In this document: positions 53,259 to 62,781 of the stretch, piece by piece
How the letters are laid out: each line of letters starts with the position of its first letter
How positions within the stretch are numbered: the first letter of the stretch is position 1
Source: Paenibacillus pinistramenti
Lineage (GTDB): Bacteria; Bacillota; Bacilli; Paenibacillales; Paenibacillaceae
Direction of reading: 5' to 3'
Assembly (NCBI RefSeq): GCF_005869875.1
Contig: NZ_VAWG01000005.1
Span: forward strand, 164,532-228,531
DNA: 64,000 bases
Position numbers and translations under genes: made by a program
The notes under the pieces: generated by a model
What the model was told of the DNA's origin: nothing
The model's database searches: none
The model's input: only the letters and a program-made list of their open reading frames with translations

Positions 53259-55223
53259 TCAAGCTTCGGCAAGCTGCTCCCATTCGGCATAAGCATCGGC
53301 CAGATCGGCCTTATATTTGTCGATTGCTGTCTGTCTTTCCTGTACCGCCATGTAATCCTGGTACACTTCAGGCAGAGTCAGTTCGGCTTCCAAGGTGCCA
53401 ATCTGCTCCTCCAGATCGGCAATCGCCGTCTCCAGCTGTTCCATTCGGCGCTGGCGGTTCCGCTCCTCGCGTTTGGCCTGCTTGTCAGCCTCGAAGGAGG
53501 CGGCTCCCGTTTTGGATTCGTTCTGCTCGGAAGAGGCAGCTTTAGCTGCTGATGCTGCTGCGTTCTTAGGTGTCTCCGATGCGGCGCGTTCTGCGGCTAT
53601 TTCGGCAAGCTCCAGCTTCTTCTCGACATAGTCGTCATAATTTCCTAGGAAATGGCGGGCCCCATCGGGATGCAGCTCGATGACCCGTTCTGCCATTTTG
53701 TTGAGGAAATAACGGTCGTGAGAGATAAACAGCAGCGTGCCGTCATAATCGAGCAGGGCGGATTCCAGCACTTCCTTGCTGTACAGATCCAGATGGTTCG
53801 TCGGCTCGTCCAGAATCAGCACATTGGCTTTCTGAAGCATCAGCTTGGCGAGCGCCACCCGGGCTTTCTCCCCACCGCTCAAGCTGGAGACGCGCTTCAG
53901 CACATCCTCGCCGCTGAACAGGAAATTGCCGAGAATGGTGCGGATGCGGGCTTCCTCCACATGGGGAAAAGCGCTCCAAAGCTCCTCCAGCACGGTATTG
54001 GTTCCCGTAAGGTGGGTCTGCTCCTGATCGTAATAGCCGATCCGAACCTTGGTGCCCCAGTTCACTTTGCCTCCGGCCGGCTTCAGGTCACCGGTCAGAA
54101 TTTTAAGCAGGGTAGACTTGCCGATCCCGTTCGGGCCGATTAAAGCGACGGTTTCGCCGCGCCAAAGCTCGAAGGAGACATTTTTGAAGAGCGGATGCTC
54201 CTGGTCAAAAGAGTAGGACAGCTGATCAAGCTTCAGCACCTCCTGCCCGGACGTAATCTCGGCTTCAAATGAGAAGCTTGCCCGCTTCAAATCGCCGAGG
54301 GGCTTGTCCATGACCTCCATTTTCTCAAGCATTTTGCGGCGGCTCTGCGCCCGTTTGGTGGTGGAGGCACGGACGATATTTTTCTGGATAAAATCCTCCA
54401 TCCGCGCAATTTCATCCTGCTGTTTCTCGTACTGCTTCATGGCGCTTTCGTATTCGGCAGCCTTCAGTTCGGCGTAGCGGCTGTAGTTGCCGGTGTACCG
54501 CTTGGACTGGCGCCGCTCGATTTCGACGATCGCAGTCACCAGCCGGTCCAGGAAATAGCGGTCATGGGACACGACAAGCAGGGAGCCGGAATAAGCGCGC
54601 AGATAGTCCTCGAGCCAGGTCAAGGTTTCAATATCCAGATGGTTCGTTGGTTCGTCCAGCATAAGCACGTCGGGAGCCTGCAGCAGAATCCGGGCCAAGG
54701 CCAGCCGGGTCTTCTGGCCGCCGCTTAGCGTAGCAATCGGGGTATCCGGCGCAAAATCACTAAAACCCATGCCGTGCAGCACGCTGCGGATCCGGGTTTC
54801 GATCTCATAGCCGCCCAGGTCCTTGAACCGGTCGGAGTTATGGGCGTACCGCCCGAGCAGATCCTGGTAGCTCTTCTCTTCGTGATTGGCGGAAGGGTCC
54901 GCAATCTGGTGCTCCATCCGCCGCAGCTCGGCTTCCATCTCCAGGAGAGGCGCGAAGACCAGCAGCATTTCCTCCCAGATCGTCTTGTCTGAAGCAAGCC
55001 CGCTGTTCTGGGCCAGGTAGCCCAGCGTTGTTTCTTTGGCTTTAAAAATCTGCCCGCCGTCATAAGACATCTCTCCGGCGAGAATTTTGAGCAGGGTTGA
55101 TTTGCCGGCACCGTTAACGCCGACCAGACCGATCCGCTCGCGTTCCTGAATTTGAAGGCTGATGCCTTCCAGAATAGGGGTCACCCCGTACAGTTTTGTA
55201 ATATTCGAGGCTTGAAGCAGCAT
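53259..55223 (-). CDS. ydiF: ABC-F family ATPase (YdiF-like)
   Basis: A 654-residue soluble protein with two ABC domains and no transmembrane segment. Walker A motifs: GVNGAGKST and GPNGIGKST; signatures: LSGGQKTRLALARIL and LSGGEKARVALAKLM; both Walker B (LDEPTNHLD). An inter-domain arm and a long charged C-terminal coiled coil (about 540-654) are typical of ABC-F translation factors that act on the ribosomal E site. The frame opens at 55235, but MLLQASNITKLYG at 55223 is the family-like start. Placement next to tsaD-type genes matches B. subtilis ydiF. Confidence 0.94.
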   Translation of the reverse strand: MLLQASNITKLYGVTPILEGISLQIQERERIGLVGVNGAGKSTLLKILAGEMSYDGGQIFKAKETTLGYLAQNSGLASDKTIWEEMLLVFAPLLEMEAELRRMEHQIADPSANHEEKSYQDLLGRYAHNSDRFKDLGGYEIETRIRSVLHGMGFSDFAPDTPIATLSGGQKTRLALARILLQAPDVLMLDEPTNHLDIETLTWLEDYLRAYSGSLLVVSHDRYFLDRLVTAIVEIERRQSKRYTGNYSRYAELKAAEYESAMKQYEKQQDEIARMEDFIQKNIVRASTTKRAQSRRKMLEKMEVMDKPLGDLKRASFSFEAEITSGQEVLKLDQLSYSFDQEHPLFKNVSFELWRGETVALIGPNGIGKSTLLKILTGDLKPAGGKVNWGTKVRIGYYDQEQTHLTGTNTVLEELWSAFPHVEEARIRTILGNFLFSGEDVLKRVSSLSGGEKARVALAKLMLQKANVLILDEPTNHLDLYSKEVLESALLDYDGTLLFISHDRYFLNKMAERVIELHPDGARHFLGNYDDYVEKKLELAEIAAERAASETPKNAAASAAKAASSEQNESKTGAASFEADKQAKREERNRQRRMEQLETAIADLEEQIGTLEAELTLPEVYQDYMAVQERQTAIDKYKADLADAYAEWEQLAEA

Positions 55224-55496
55224 ATGAACAAACATCCTCCATCTCTATAGTGACTGCCGTCAAGAAAGGCAGCGATAAGTCCGGGCATTCCTCTTCAGTT
55301 TAACCGAAACCGGCCTTAATTGCACCGGAAAGAGCGGCTTAAGCGGTTTTGGAAATGAGGATGATGGAAGTCCCGGGTCTTGTTTTCATTTTCAGGGAAC
55401 AATGATAAACTATCTGTTAGAACCTTATTGCGTCTTTTTATTTGTCATTTTATTAATGGGAAGAAAATATGGCCAGCCGGAGAGGTTTTAACCGAC

Positions 55497-56135
55497 ATGA
55501 ACGAGAAAGAACGGAAGCGGCTGCTCCGGCAGCAGGCTGCTGCCAGGAGAGCCTCGCTGGATGAGAATATCCGGAGAAGGCTTGCTTCAGAAGCCTGCAG
55601 GCTCGCGGAAGCCGAGGTGCTTGCGCCCCTGCGATCAAGCCGGAATGGGGAAGGGCTGACGGTCTTTACCTATCTTTCCTTCAAGGAGGAGCTGTCGACC
55701 GCAAGCCTTGTGGACTGCTGTCTGGAGCAGGGCGACAGGGTGCTTGTGCCTAGAGTTACAAATGGCGGCCGGCTGGAGCTCCATCCGTTTGAAGGCTGGG
55801 AGAAGCTGACCGGCGGTGTCTGGGGCATCCCGGAGCCGGCTGCGGACAGCCCGGTTTGGCCGGAGAGCCGCCTCGGCGAAATTGATGTCGTGATCGTTCC
55901 CGGACTGGCTTACGATATGCAGGGAGGGCGGATCGGCTATGGCGGCGGATACTACGACCGCTTTGCCGAACGCCTGAAGGAAGCAGGAGGCTGCAAAGGC
56001 CGGCCGCTGTTTGCCTCGCTTTTGTTTGAAGAGCAGCTGATGGAGCAGGTCCCTGCAGAAGCGCATGATCTTAAGCTGGATATTTTGATTACGGCAGCTC
56101 AAATCTTTTACATAAACAAGGGCAGTGGTGAGTGA
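55497..56135 (+). CDS. 5-formyltetrahydrofolate cyclo-ligase
   Basis: A 212-residue enzyme that converts 5-formyl-THF to 5,10-methenyl-THF using ATP. The N-terminal Arg/Lys-rich helix ([18 protein letters not shown]) and the nucleotide/folate loop near the C-terminus ([23 protein letters not shown]) are diagnostic. Start 55497 follows GGAGAGG; the frame upstream to 55380 is not family-like. Its stop is 1 nt before moaC, so the two are co-transcribed and probably coupled. Confidence 0.94.
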   Translation: MNEKERKRLLRQQAAARRASLDENIRRRLASEACRLAEAEVLAPLRSSRNGEGLTVFTYLSFKEELSTASLVDCCLEQGDRVLVPRVTNGGRLELHPFEGWEKLTGGVWGIPEPAADSPVWPESRLGEIDVVIVPGLAYDMQGGRIGYGGGYYDRFAERLKEAGGCKGRPLFASLLFEEQLMEQVPAEAHDLKLDILITAAQIFYINKGSGE

Positions 56136-56136
56136 A

Positions 56137-56622
56137 ATGGAACAACACGGACACGGAATGACGCATTTTAATGAACAGGGCCGCGCCAGGATGGTTGATG
56201 TCTCCGGCAAGGAAGTCACGTTCAGGACGGCGGCGGCAGTGACTACGGTCACGATGCTTCCCTCCACGCTTGCGGCGGTCAGGCAGGGAAATATTCATAA
56301 AGGCGATGTGCTGGCCGTCGCCCAGATTGCCGGTATTCAAGGCGCGAAGCGGACCTCGGACTGGATTCCGATGTGTCATCCGCTGCCGCTGACCGGCGTG
56401 AACATCACGTTCTCCGATAACGGCCATGACCAGCTTTATATTGAAGCTTCCGTCAAAACCGAAGGCCGGACAGGCGTGGAGATGGAGGCGCTGACAGCTG
56501 TCTCGGCGGCGGCGCTGACGGTTTATGACATGTGCAAGGCGCTGCAGAAGGACATCGTCATCGGGCCTACCGAGCTGAAGTCCAAGCAGGGCGGCAAGAG
56601 CGGAGATTACAGCAGGGAATAA
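56137..56622 (+). CDS. moaC: Cyclic pyranopterin monophosphate synthase MoaC
   Basis: A 161-residue enzyme of the first molybdenum-cofactor step. Family segments: [41 protein letters not shown] (with the active-site His) and [24 protein letters not shown]. Start 56137 is preferred because it gives normal length; GTG codons at 56125 and 56128 are alternatives. It fits functionally with the following MogA/MoaB gene and with modAB at the left end of the window. Confidence 0.95.
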   Translation: MEQHGHGMTHFNEQGRARMVDVSGKEVTFRTAAAVTTVTMLPSTLAAVRQGNIHKGDVLAVAQIAGIQGAKRTSDWIPMCHPLPLTGVNITFSDNGHDQLYIEASVKTEGRTGVEMEALTAVSAAALTVYDMCKALQKDIVIGPTELKSKQGGKSGDYSRE

Positions 56623-56668
56623 CACAACCAAACCTAAGAGTTCCTAAATGTGGATGGAGGAGACCTTT

Positions 56669-57157
56669 ATGATGAAGTGGAAAACGGCCATCCTCACGGC
56701 CAGTGACAAAGGCTCCCGGGGCGAACGGGAGGATACAAGCGCCCAGGTGATCCGGGAGCTGGTCGAAGAGGAATTAAACGGTGAAATTATTGAATACCGG
56801 ATTGTACCGGATGAAGAAGATGAGATCATTGCGGCATTGATCGAAATGACGGATTATTTTCAGGCCAATCTCGTATTGACGACAGGCGGGACAGAGCTGG
56901 CGGTGAGGGATGTGACGCCGGAGGCGACGCGGAGAGTCATTGAACGCGAGGTTCCGGGAATGGCGGAGGCGATGCGGGCCGGGGCTATGAAGAAGAACCC
57001 TGCTGCCATGCTCTTCAGGGGTGTAGTCGGAATCCGCGGCAGAACGCTGATCGTGAATTTGCCGGGAACTCCAAAGGGAGTTCATGAGAACCTGGCCGCG
57101 ATAATGGACCAGATTCCGGAGGCGCTGCTCATGGTGACCGGACAGTTCCGCCTCTAG
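56669..57157 (+). CDS. MogA/MoaB-family molybdopterin protein
   Basis: A 162-residue MogA/MoaB/CinA-fold protein that adenylates molybdopterin ahead of molybdate insertion. The MPT-binding loop is TTGGTELAVRDVTPEAT, and VNLPGTPKGVHENLAAIM is the second conserved stretch. Start 56669 has GGAGGAG 5 nt upstream. In B. subtilis this position near moaC is taken by rex; here a cofactor gene sits instead, making a small moaC-mogA-tatC group. Confidence 0.92.
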   Translation: MMKWKTAILTASDKGSRGEREDTSAQVIRELVEEELNGEIIEYRIVPDEEDEIIAALIEMTDYFQANLVLTTGGTELAVRDVTPEATRRVIEREVPGMAEAMRAGAMKKNPAAMLFRGVVGIRGRTLIVNLPGTPKGVHENLAAIMDQIPEALLMVTGQFRL

Positions 57158-57188
57158 CCAAGAGCCTGCAGCTGACGAGGAGGAGCTT

Positions 57189-57947
57189 ATGACCGAACCT
57201 ACCGAACCTTCCCAACCTGTCAGATCCCAGACGATGAGCATGACGAGTCACCTTGCGGAGCTCCGAAGACGACTGCTCGCCGTATTTCTTGTATTCGGCC
57301 TGGTCGTTGTCGGAGGTTTTTTTGCGGCTGAGCCGGTTTATCATTACTTGACGGCTGAAGGCAGCGGCGGGTCTTATGTGCAGCTGAACGCTTTTTCCTT
57401 CTGGGACGGGGTCAGCATTTATATGAAAATTGCGTTGACGCTGGCATTTGGCATTACACTGCCTTTTACCCTTTACCAGCTGTGGGCATTTGTAAAGCCG
57501 GGCCTGAAGCCGGAGGAGCGCAGAGCGACTCTGAAATACATACCGTTTGCTTTCCTCAGCTTTGCGGGCGGAACGGCCTTTGCCTATTACGTCGTGTTCC
57601 CGCTTGCGCTCCATTTTACTTCCTCTTTAAACAGAGAGCTGGGACTCGTCGAAACCTACGGGGCTGCTGACTATTTCCGCTTCCTGACCAACATCGTTGT
57701 ACCTGTTTCTCTGGTGTTTGAACTGCCGCTGGTCGTTCTGTTTCTGACTCACCTCCGGCTGGTCAACCCGGTTAAGCTCCGCAAAATGCGCAAAATCGCT
57801 TATTTCGCCCTTGTGGTGGCTTCGGCAGCCATCACGCCGCCGGATTTGTTATCCGCATTTCTGGTACTCGTGCCGCTGCTCCTGCTGTACGAGCTGAGCA
57901 TCCTTTTGTCCGGGCGGGTATACCGAAAGCAGAATAAGCAAGAATAG
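57189..57947 (+). CDS. tatC: Twin-arginine translocase subunit TatC
   Basis: A 252-residue, six-helix membrane protein that recognises twin-arginine signal peptides. Family motifs are visible: MTSHLAELRRRLLAVFLVF at the N-terminus, WAFVKPGLKPEERR in the first cytoplasmic loop, and FELPLVVLFLTHLRLV. Its only partner in the window is the tatA at 18552-18761. Location next to cofactor genes fits, since molybdoenzymes are typical Tat cargo. Confidence 0.95.
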   Translation: MTEPTEPSQPVRSQTMSMTSHLAELRRRLLAVFLVFGLVVVGGFFAAEPVYHYLTAEGSGGSYVQLNAFSFWDGVSIYMKIALTLAFGITLPFTLYQLWAFVKPGLKPEERRATLKYIPFAFLSFAGGTAFAYYVVFPLALHFTSSLNRELGLVETYGAADYFRFLTNIVVPVSLVFELPLVVLFLTHLRLVNPVKLRKMRKIAYFALVVASAAITPPDLLSAFLVLVPLLLLYELSILLSGRVYRKQNKQE

Positions 57948-58084
57948 AGAAGCGTTTGATAGGTCCGTTAGCCTTTTCCGGAATATATTCTTTCTTTAGC
58001 GGATAGAATGAGTAGGGAATGTCCAGACGGCTTTTTTTACCATAAGGGATGGGCAATTTTAGGTGAAAAAGTTAGACAAAGGAC

Positions 58085-58113
58085 TTGAAAATTTGATTCA
58101 CTTTGTATATCAT
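58085..58113 (+). promoter_or_regulatory. Sigma-A promoter of groESL
   Basis: TTGAAA (58085-58090) and TATCAT (58108-58113) with exact 17-bp spacing lie just before the CIRCE element, so the operator covers the transcription start. Confidence 0.75.
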
Positions 58114-58124
58114 AAACAGTGTTG

Positions 58125-58151
58125 TTAGCACTAACTGATGTTGAGTGCTAA
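58125..58151 (+). promoter_or_regulatory. CIRCE element (HrcA operator)
   Basis: TTAGCACTA (58125-58133), 9-nt spacer, GAGTGCTAA (58143-58151). This matches the CIRCE consensus TTAGCACTC-N9-GAGTGCTAA at all but one base. HrcA repression of groESL is therefore expected, relieved by heat shock. Confidence 0.96.
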
Positions 58152-58216
58152 CGCTGGGTTAACAAACATACTTAAACTAAAAAACTAAACATAACTTTGA
58201 AGGAGGCTATTTTTTC

Positions 58217-58498
58217 ATGATCAGACCTTTAGGTGAACGCGTATTGGTGGAAGCTATCGAGCAAAGCGAAACAACTGCATCCGGGATCGTTCTTCCGGAC
58301 ACCTCCAAAGAGAAACCTCAAGAAGGCAAAATCGTTGCTGTAGGCAGCGGCACGCTGAAAGACGGCGTTCGTGTTCCTTTGGAAGTGAAAGTTGGCGACG
58401 TGGTGATCTTCTCCAAATATGCCGGCACAGAAGTGAAATACGAAGGCAAAGAATACTTGATTATGAAAGAAAGCGACATTCAAGCCATCGTTGAATAA
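58217..58498 (+). CDS. groES: Co-chaperonin GroES
   Basis: A 93-residue co-chaperonin that caps the GroEL ring. The start ([20 protein letters not shown]) follows GGAGG. The mobile loop ([20 protein letters not shown]) and the C-terminal [15 protein letters not shown] are typical. First gene of groESL, controlled by the CIRCE element upstream. Confidence 0.97.
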   Translation: MIRPLGERVLVEAIEQSETTASGIVLPDTSKEKPQEGKIVAVGSGTLKDGVRVPLEVKVGDVVIFSKYAGTEVKYEGKEYLIMKESDIQAIVE

Positions 58499-58577
58499 TA
58501 GACCTGCACGAGAACAGTTCGTGATCGAAAGGCAGATTTCATAGTCTGGGAACGACTAACTATAAACTAAACGATAA

Positions 58578-60221
<1,644 letters not shown>

Positions 60222-60253
60222 GAAGGGCTCTAGAGCCTGTAATAGCATTATTA

Positions 60254-60283
60254 AAAAAGGCTCCCGAAAGGGAGCCTTTTACA
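60254..60283 (+). terminator. Terminator of groESL
   Basis: AAAAGGCTCCC pairs with GGGAGCCTTTT around a GAAA loop, followed by ACAATT. Confidence 0.92.
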
Positions 60284-60385
60284 ATTATACTTTTCGAATA
60301 AATGGATAACCATTGACTCAGTTTTGAGAAAGTACGATTGAAGCCGGAGAAAAAGAAAAACCGTTCCGGGATTAAGAGATTATTG

Positions 60386-61447
60386 TTAAATAAATCGTTC
60401 TGCAGTAATTATAATCTTCTCCTTATGGGAAATTAAATCGGCTACATCATTGATAGCTATTGTGGTTTTATCTTCATCGTTAAATTGAATAGACTTATTT
60501 GAACCATTTAGATAAAGTCTGCATATCCATTTACGAATATTGTTATCTAGCAAGATATTAAAATAACTAAGATTGTCTCTATAGTTTACACGATCAGGGG
60601 AAATAATATCTTTCAATAACACTTTAATAGTAATGTACCCTTCCAGCTCATCTTGAGTTGTAATAACTTCTGGAGATTCAACTGAACTGTTTTCAACGGA
60701 AACAGCGGCCTCTTTAGAGGAAAGTTGCTCCGAATCTGTATTTGCTAGGGCTGACTTAAGTTTATCGTTTAAGGCATCATTTAAAAATTCTTTGAGTGAG
60801 CGTTTTACGATACCATTGAACTTTTCAATAACTTGCTTTGTCTTTTTTCCAGCATAAATATCAGCTAGCACAAATGAAACAAAATCATCGCTAGGACTAT
60901 CCCACTGTTCTTTTAAAAATCTTTTGACTTCATTGGTATATTTTAATTCTTCAGCAGTAGTGTTGATACTAGCAACGTCAAAGATATCCTTTTTAAATTT
61001 GTTTAACTCTAGGATCTGGTGGTCTCTGATATCAAAAAGGTTAAATTCAAAAAAAGGAGTCGTGTCCATTTTGTTCTGTTCTTCAAGGTCAGTAAAAAAC
61101 TTGTAATGAATACCGTTTGTAAGAATAGCAAATTTTGCTTCAGTTGTTCCAAAATATCTAAACAGTTGAGAATCGTGTTTTGTAAGTGGTTCTTGGATAG
61201 ATTTAGCTTCAATTAGAATAATAGGCTTTTTATTCTGTATTATAGCATAATCAACCTTTTCTCCTTTTTTTATGCCGACATCTGCAATAAATTCTGGTAG
61301 AAATTCTTCTGGATTAAACACATCGTAGTTTAAGGCTTGAAAAAAGGGCATAATTACTGATGTCTTTGTTGCTTCTTCAGTTAAGATGCTATCTTTCATT
61401 TTTTGTACTCTTTTTGCTAATGCTCTAATTTGATCCCCGAATTCCAT
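60386..61447 (-). CDS. Type I restriction-like nuclease (HsdR N-terminal fold), stand-alone
   Basis: A 353-residue protein starting at ATG 61447 (GGGAGA 8 nt upstream). The N-terminal half has the HsdR-type nuclease layout: KDSILTEEATKTSVIMPFFQ, then D66 in KVDYAIIQ and E80-A-K82 in IILIEAKS, forming a PD-(D/E)xK site, then FRYFGTTEAKFAILTNGIHYKFF. The C-terminal 150 residues are unlike HsdR and resemble a DNA or ligand-binding region. No HsdM or HsdS adjoins. The gene is far more AT-rich than its surroundings, which suggests horizontal transfer. It may be a solitary defence nuclease. Confidence 0.8.
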   Translation of the reverse strand: MEFGDQIRALAKRVQKMKDSILTEEATKTSVIMPFFQALNYDVFNPEEFLPEFIADVGIKKGEKVDYAIIQNKKPIILIEAKSIQEPLTKHDSQLFRYFGTTEAKFAILTNGIHYKFFTDLEEQNKMDTTPFFEFNLFDIRDHQILELNKFKKDIFDVASINTTAEELKYTNEVKRFLKEQWDSPSDDFVSFVLADIYAGKKTKQVIEKFNGIVKRSLKEFLNDALNDKLKSALANTDSEQLSSKEAAVSVENSSVESPEVITTQDELEGYITIKVLLKDIISPDRVNYRDNLSYFNILLDNNIRKWICRLYLNGSNKSIQFNDEDKTTIAINDVADLISHKEKIIITAERFI

Positions 61448-61498
61448 CTCTACATCTCCCAAAATTTCTCCATCGGCTGAAGTATTTGCTATTAGCAT

Positions 61499-61826
61499 TA
61501 TGTATCAAGTTGAGCACAAACATATGGGTAATATTTAATTTTTAATATAACTACAAGCCCTATAAGAATGATACCAAAGTCCCGGATTGATGAAAAGTAA
61601 ATAATATATTAAAGCAGAAGTTAAAATTTTAAAAATAACTAGTTATTACTACTAGCTCTTTTTCTTGGTTTTACCTAACATTTAATGTCTTACTCATGTT
61701 GATATCGAATCTTATCTTAATCATTTGAGAGTAGTCTTATGTTACATTCTCTTTTTTGTTACGTTGATTCATCTCCCCATTTCTGTTTATAGTACAAGCA
61801 AAAGTGATCGAGAGAGGAGCCTTACG
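61499..61826 (+). other. AT-rich 328-bp gap with a 14-bp palindrome, no gene supported
   Basis: The sequence is strongly AT-rich and continuous in composition with the nuclease gene. AATAACTAGTTATT (61634-61647) is a perfect palindrome. A plus-strand frame opens at 61725 upstream of the SRAP gene but has no ribosome site. The right edge of this stretch probably marks the boundary of an acquired segment. Confidence 0.5.
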
Positions 61827-62507
61827 ATGTGCGGACGTTTTACGCTCGTTGCTGACGCTGATGCAGTTGCGGATGAGTTTGGAATTGATGAAATTCAATA
61901 TAACTATGATCCGCGGTATAACGTGGCGCCGGCCCAGACGATTGCAGTTGTGACGCAGCAGGACGGACAAAGGGTGCTAAGCGGCTTCAGATGGGGCCTT
62001 GTTCCGCGCTGGGCGAAGGATGTTAAGATTGGATACAAAATGATCAATGCCCGGGCAGAGACCCTGGACGAGAAGCCTTCGTACCGCGGACTGCTTGCGG
62101 GGAACCGGATTCTTATTCCGGCAGACGGCTTTTACGAATGGAAGCAGGAGGAGGATGGCAAGCAGCCTTACCGTTTTCAGCTTAGGGATAAATCTATCTA
62201 CGGTTATGCCGGACTGTATGATGTCTGGAAGTCGCCGGAGGGAGAATGGATGCACAGCTGCACGATTATTACCACCCAGCCGAACGGGCTGGTCAAGCAG
62301 GTGCATGACCGGATGCCGGTCATTCTGAAACGGGAAACGGCCGAGGCCTGGCTTGATCCGGCGAACCGGGAGGTGCCAGAACTGCTGGAGCTTCTAAAGC
62401 CTTATCCGGCTGAGGAAATGCTGTCCTACCCGGTCTCCAGAGCGATTGGCAATGTGAAAAATATCGACCCTTCTTTGATCGCAGAAGTGCCTTTAAATTC
62501 GAAGTAA
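61827..62507 (+). CDS. SRAP-domain DNA-protein crosslink protein (YedK/HMCES family)
   Basis: A 226-residue protein that covalently caps abasic sites in single-stranded DNA with its N-terminal Cys2 (MCGRFTLVADAD). The start at 61827 is fixed by this Cys and by GAGAGGAG upstream. Other conserved parts: YNVAPAQTIAVV, RWGLVPRWAKD, INARAETLDEKPSYR, the catalytic Glu in DGFYEWK and the late His in KQVHDRMPVIL. It complements the NHEJ genes as genome maintenance. Its TAA stop lies in a 20-bp tandem repeat. Confidence 0.95.
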   Translation: MCGRFTLVADADAVADEFGIDEIQYNYDPRYNVAPAQTIAVVTQQDGQRVLSGFRWGLVPRWAKDVKIGYKMINARAETLDEKPSYRGLLAGNRILIPADGFYEWKQEEDGKQPYRFQLRDKSIYGYAGLYDVWKSPEGEWMHSCTIITTQPNGLVKQVHDRMPVILKRETAEAWLDPANREVPELLELLKPYPAEEMLSYPVSRAIGNVKNIDPSLIAEVPLNSK

Positions 62508-62546
62508 TGCCCTAGAATTCGAAGTAATGCCCTAGAATTCAAAGTA
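62501..62546 (+). repeat. 20-bp tandem repeat across the SRAP gene stop codon
   Basis: GAAGTAATGCCCTAGAATTC is present at 62501-62520 and 62521-62540, with a partial third copy. The TAA stop (62505-62507) lies inside the first copy and recurs in the others. Confidence 0.88.
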
Positions 62547-62585
62547 AGAAGGGAAGCTGGCCGCAAATATTTCAGTTGGAAAATG

Positions 62586-62630
62586 AAGCCTGACGAATGG
62601 CGTGGGTCACGCTGGGTCAGGCTTTTTCTG
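62586..62630 (+). terminator. Terminator of the SRAP gene
   Basis: AAGCCTGAC (62586-62594) pairs with GTCAGGCTT (62616-62624), then TTTCTG. Confidence 0.85.
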
Positions 62631-62696
62631 TTGCTATAGCTTTCAGCTATAACCGGCTATATCTTTTAGGAGTTACACTATACCCGGAAAATTATG

Positions 62697-62767
62697 CTAT
62701 TTTGAGCTTAATACAAACAGCGGACGACGGCAGGCCTGCAGGAACCGCTCAACCAAACTCAAAATAG
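62697..62767 (+). promoter_or_regulatory. metE leader with mutually exclusive inverted repeats
   Basis: CTATTTTGAG (62697-62706) is complementary to CTCAAAATAG (62758-62767), whose end runs into the metE ribosome site. The same 5' segment, as TTGAGC (62702-62707), is also complementary to GCTCAA (62747-62752). Inside lie AGCGG/CCGCT (62719-62723 with 62745-62749) and the palindrome GCAGGCCTGC (62730-62739). Only one of the two long pairings can form at once, the hallmark of a translational switch. No known SAM, T-box or cobalamin riboswitch motif is visible in this short leader. Confidence 0.5.
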
Positions 62768-62781
62768 AGGAGTGTTATCCG

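Noticed and set aside
61725..61826. Signal-peptide-like N-terminal extension of the SRAP protein
   Set aside because: SRAP chemistry needs Cys as residue 2, which fixes the start at 61827; the extension has no ribosome site.
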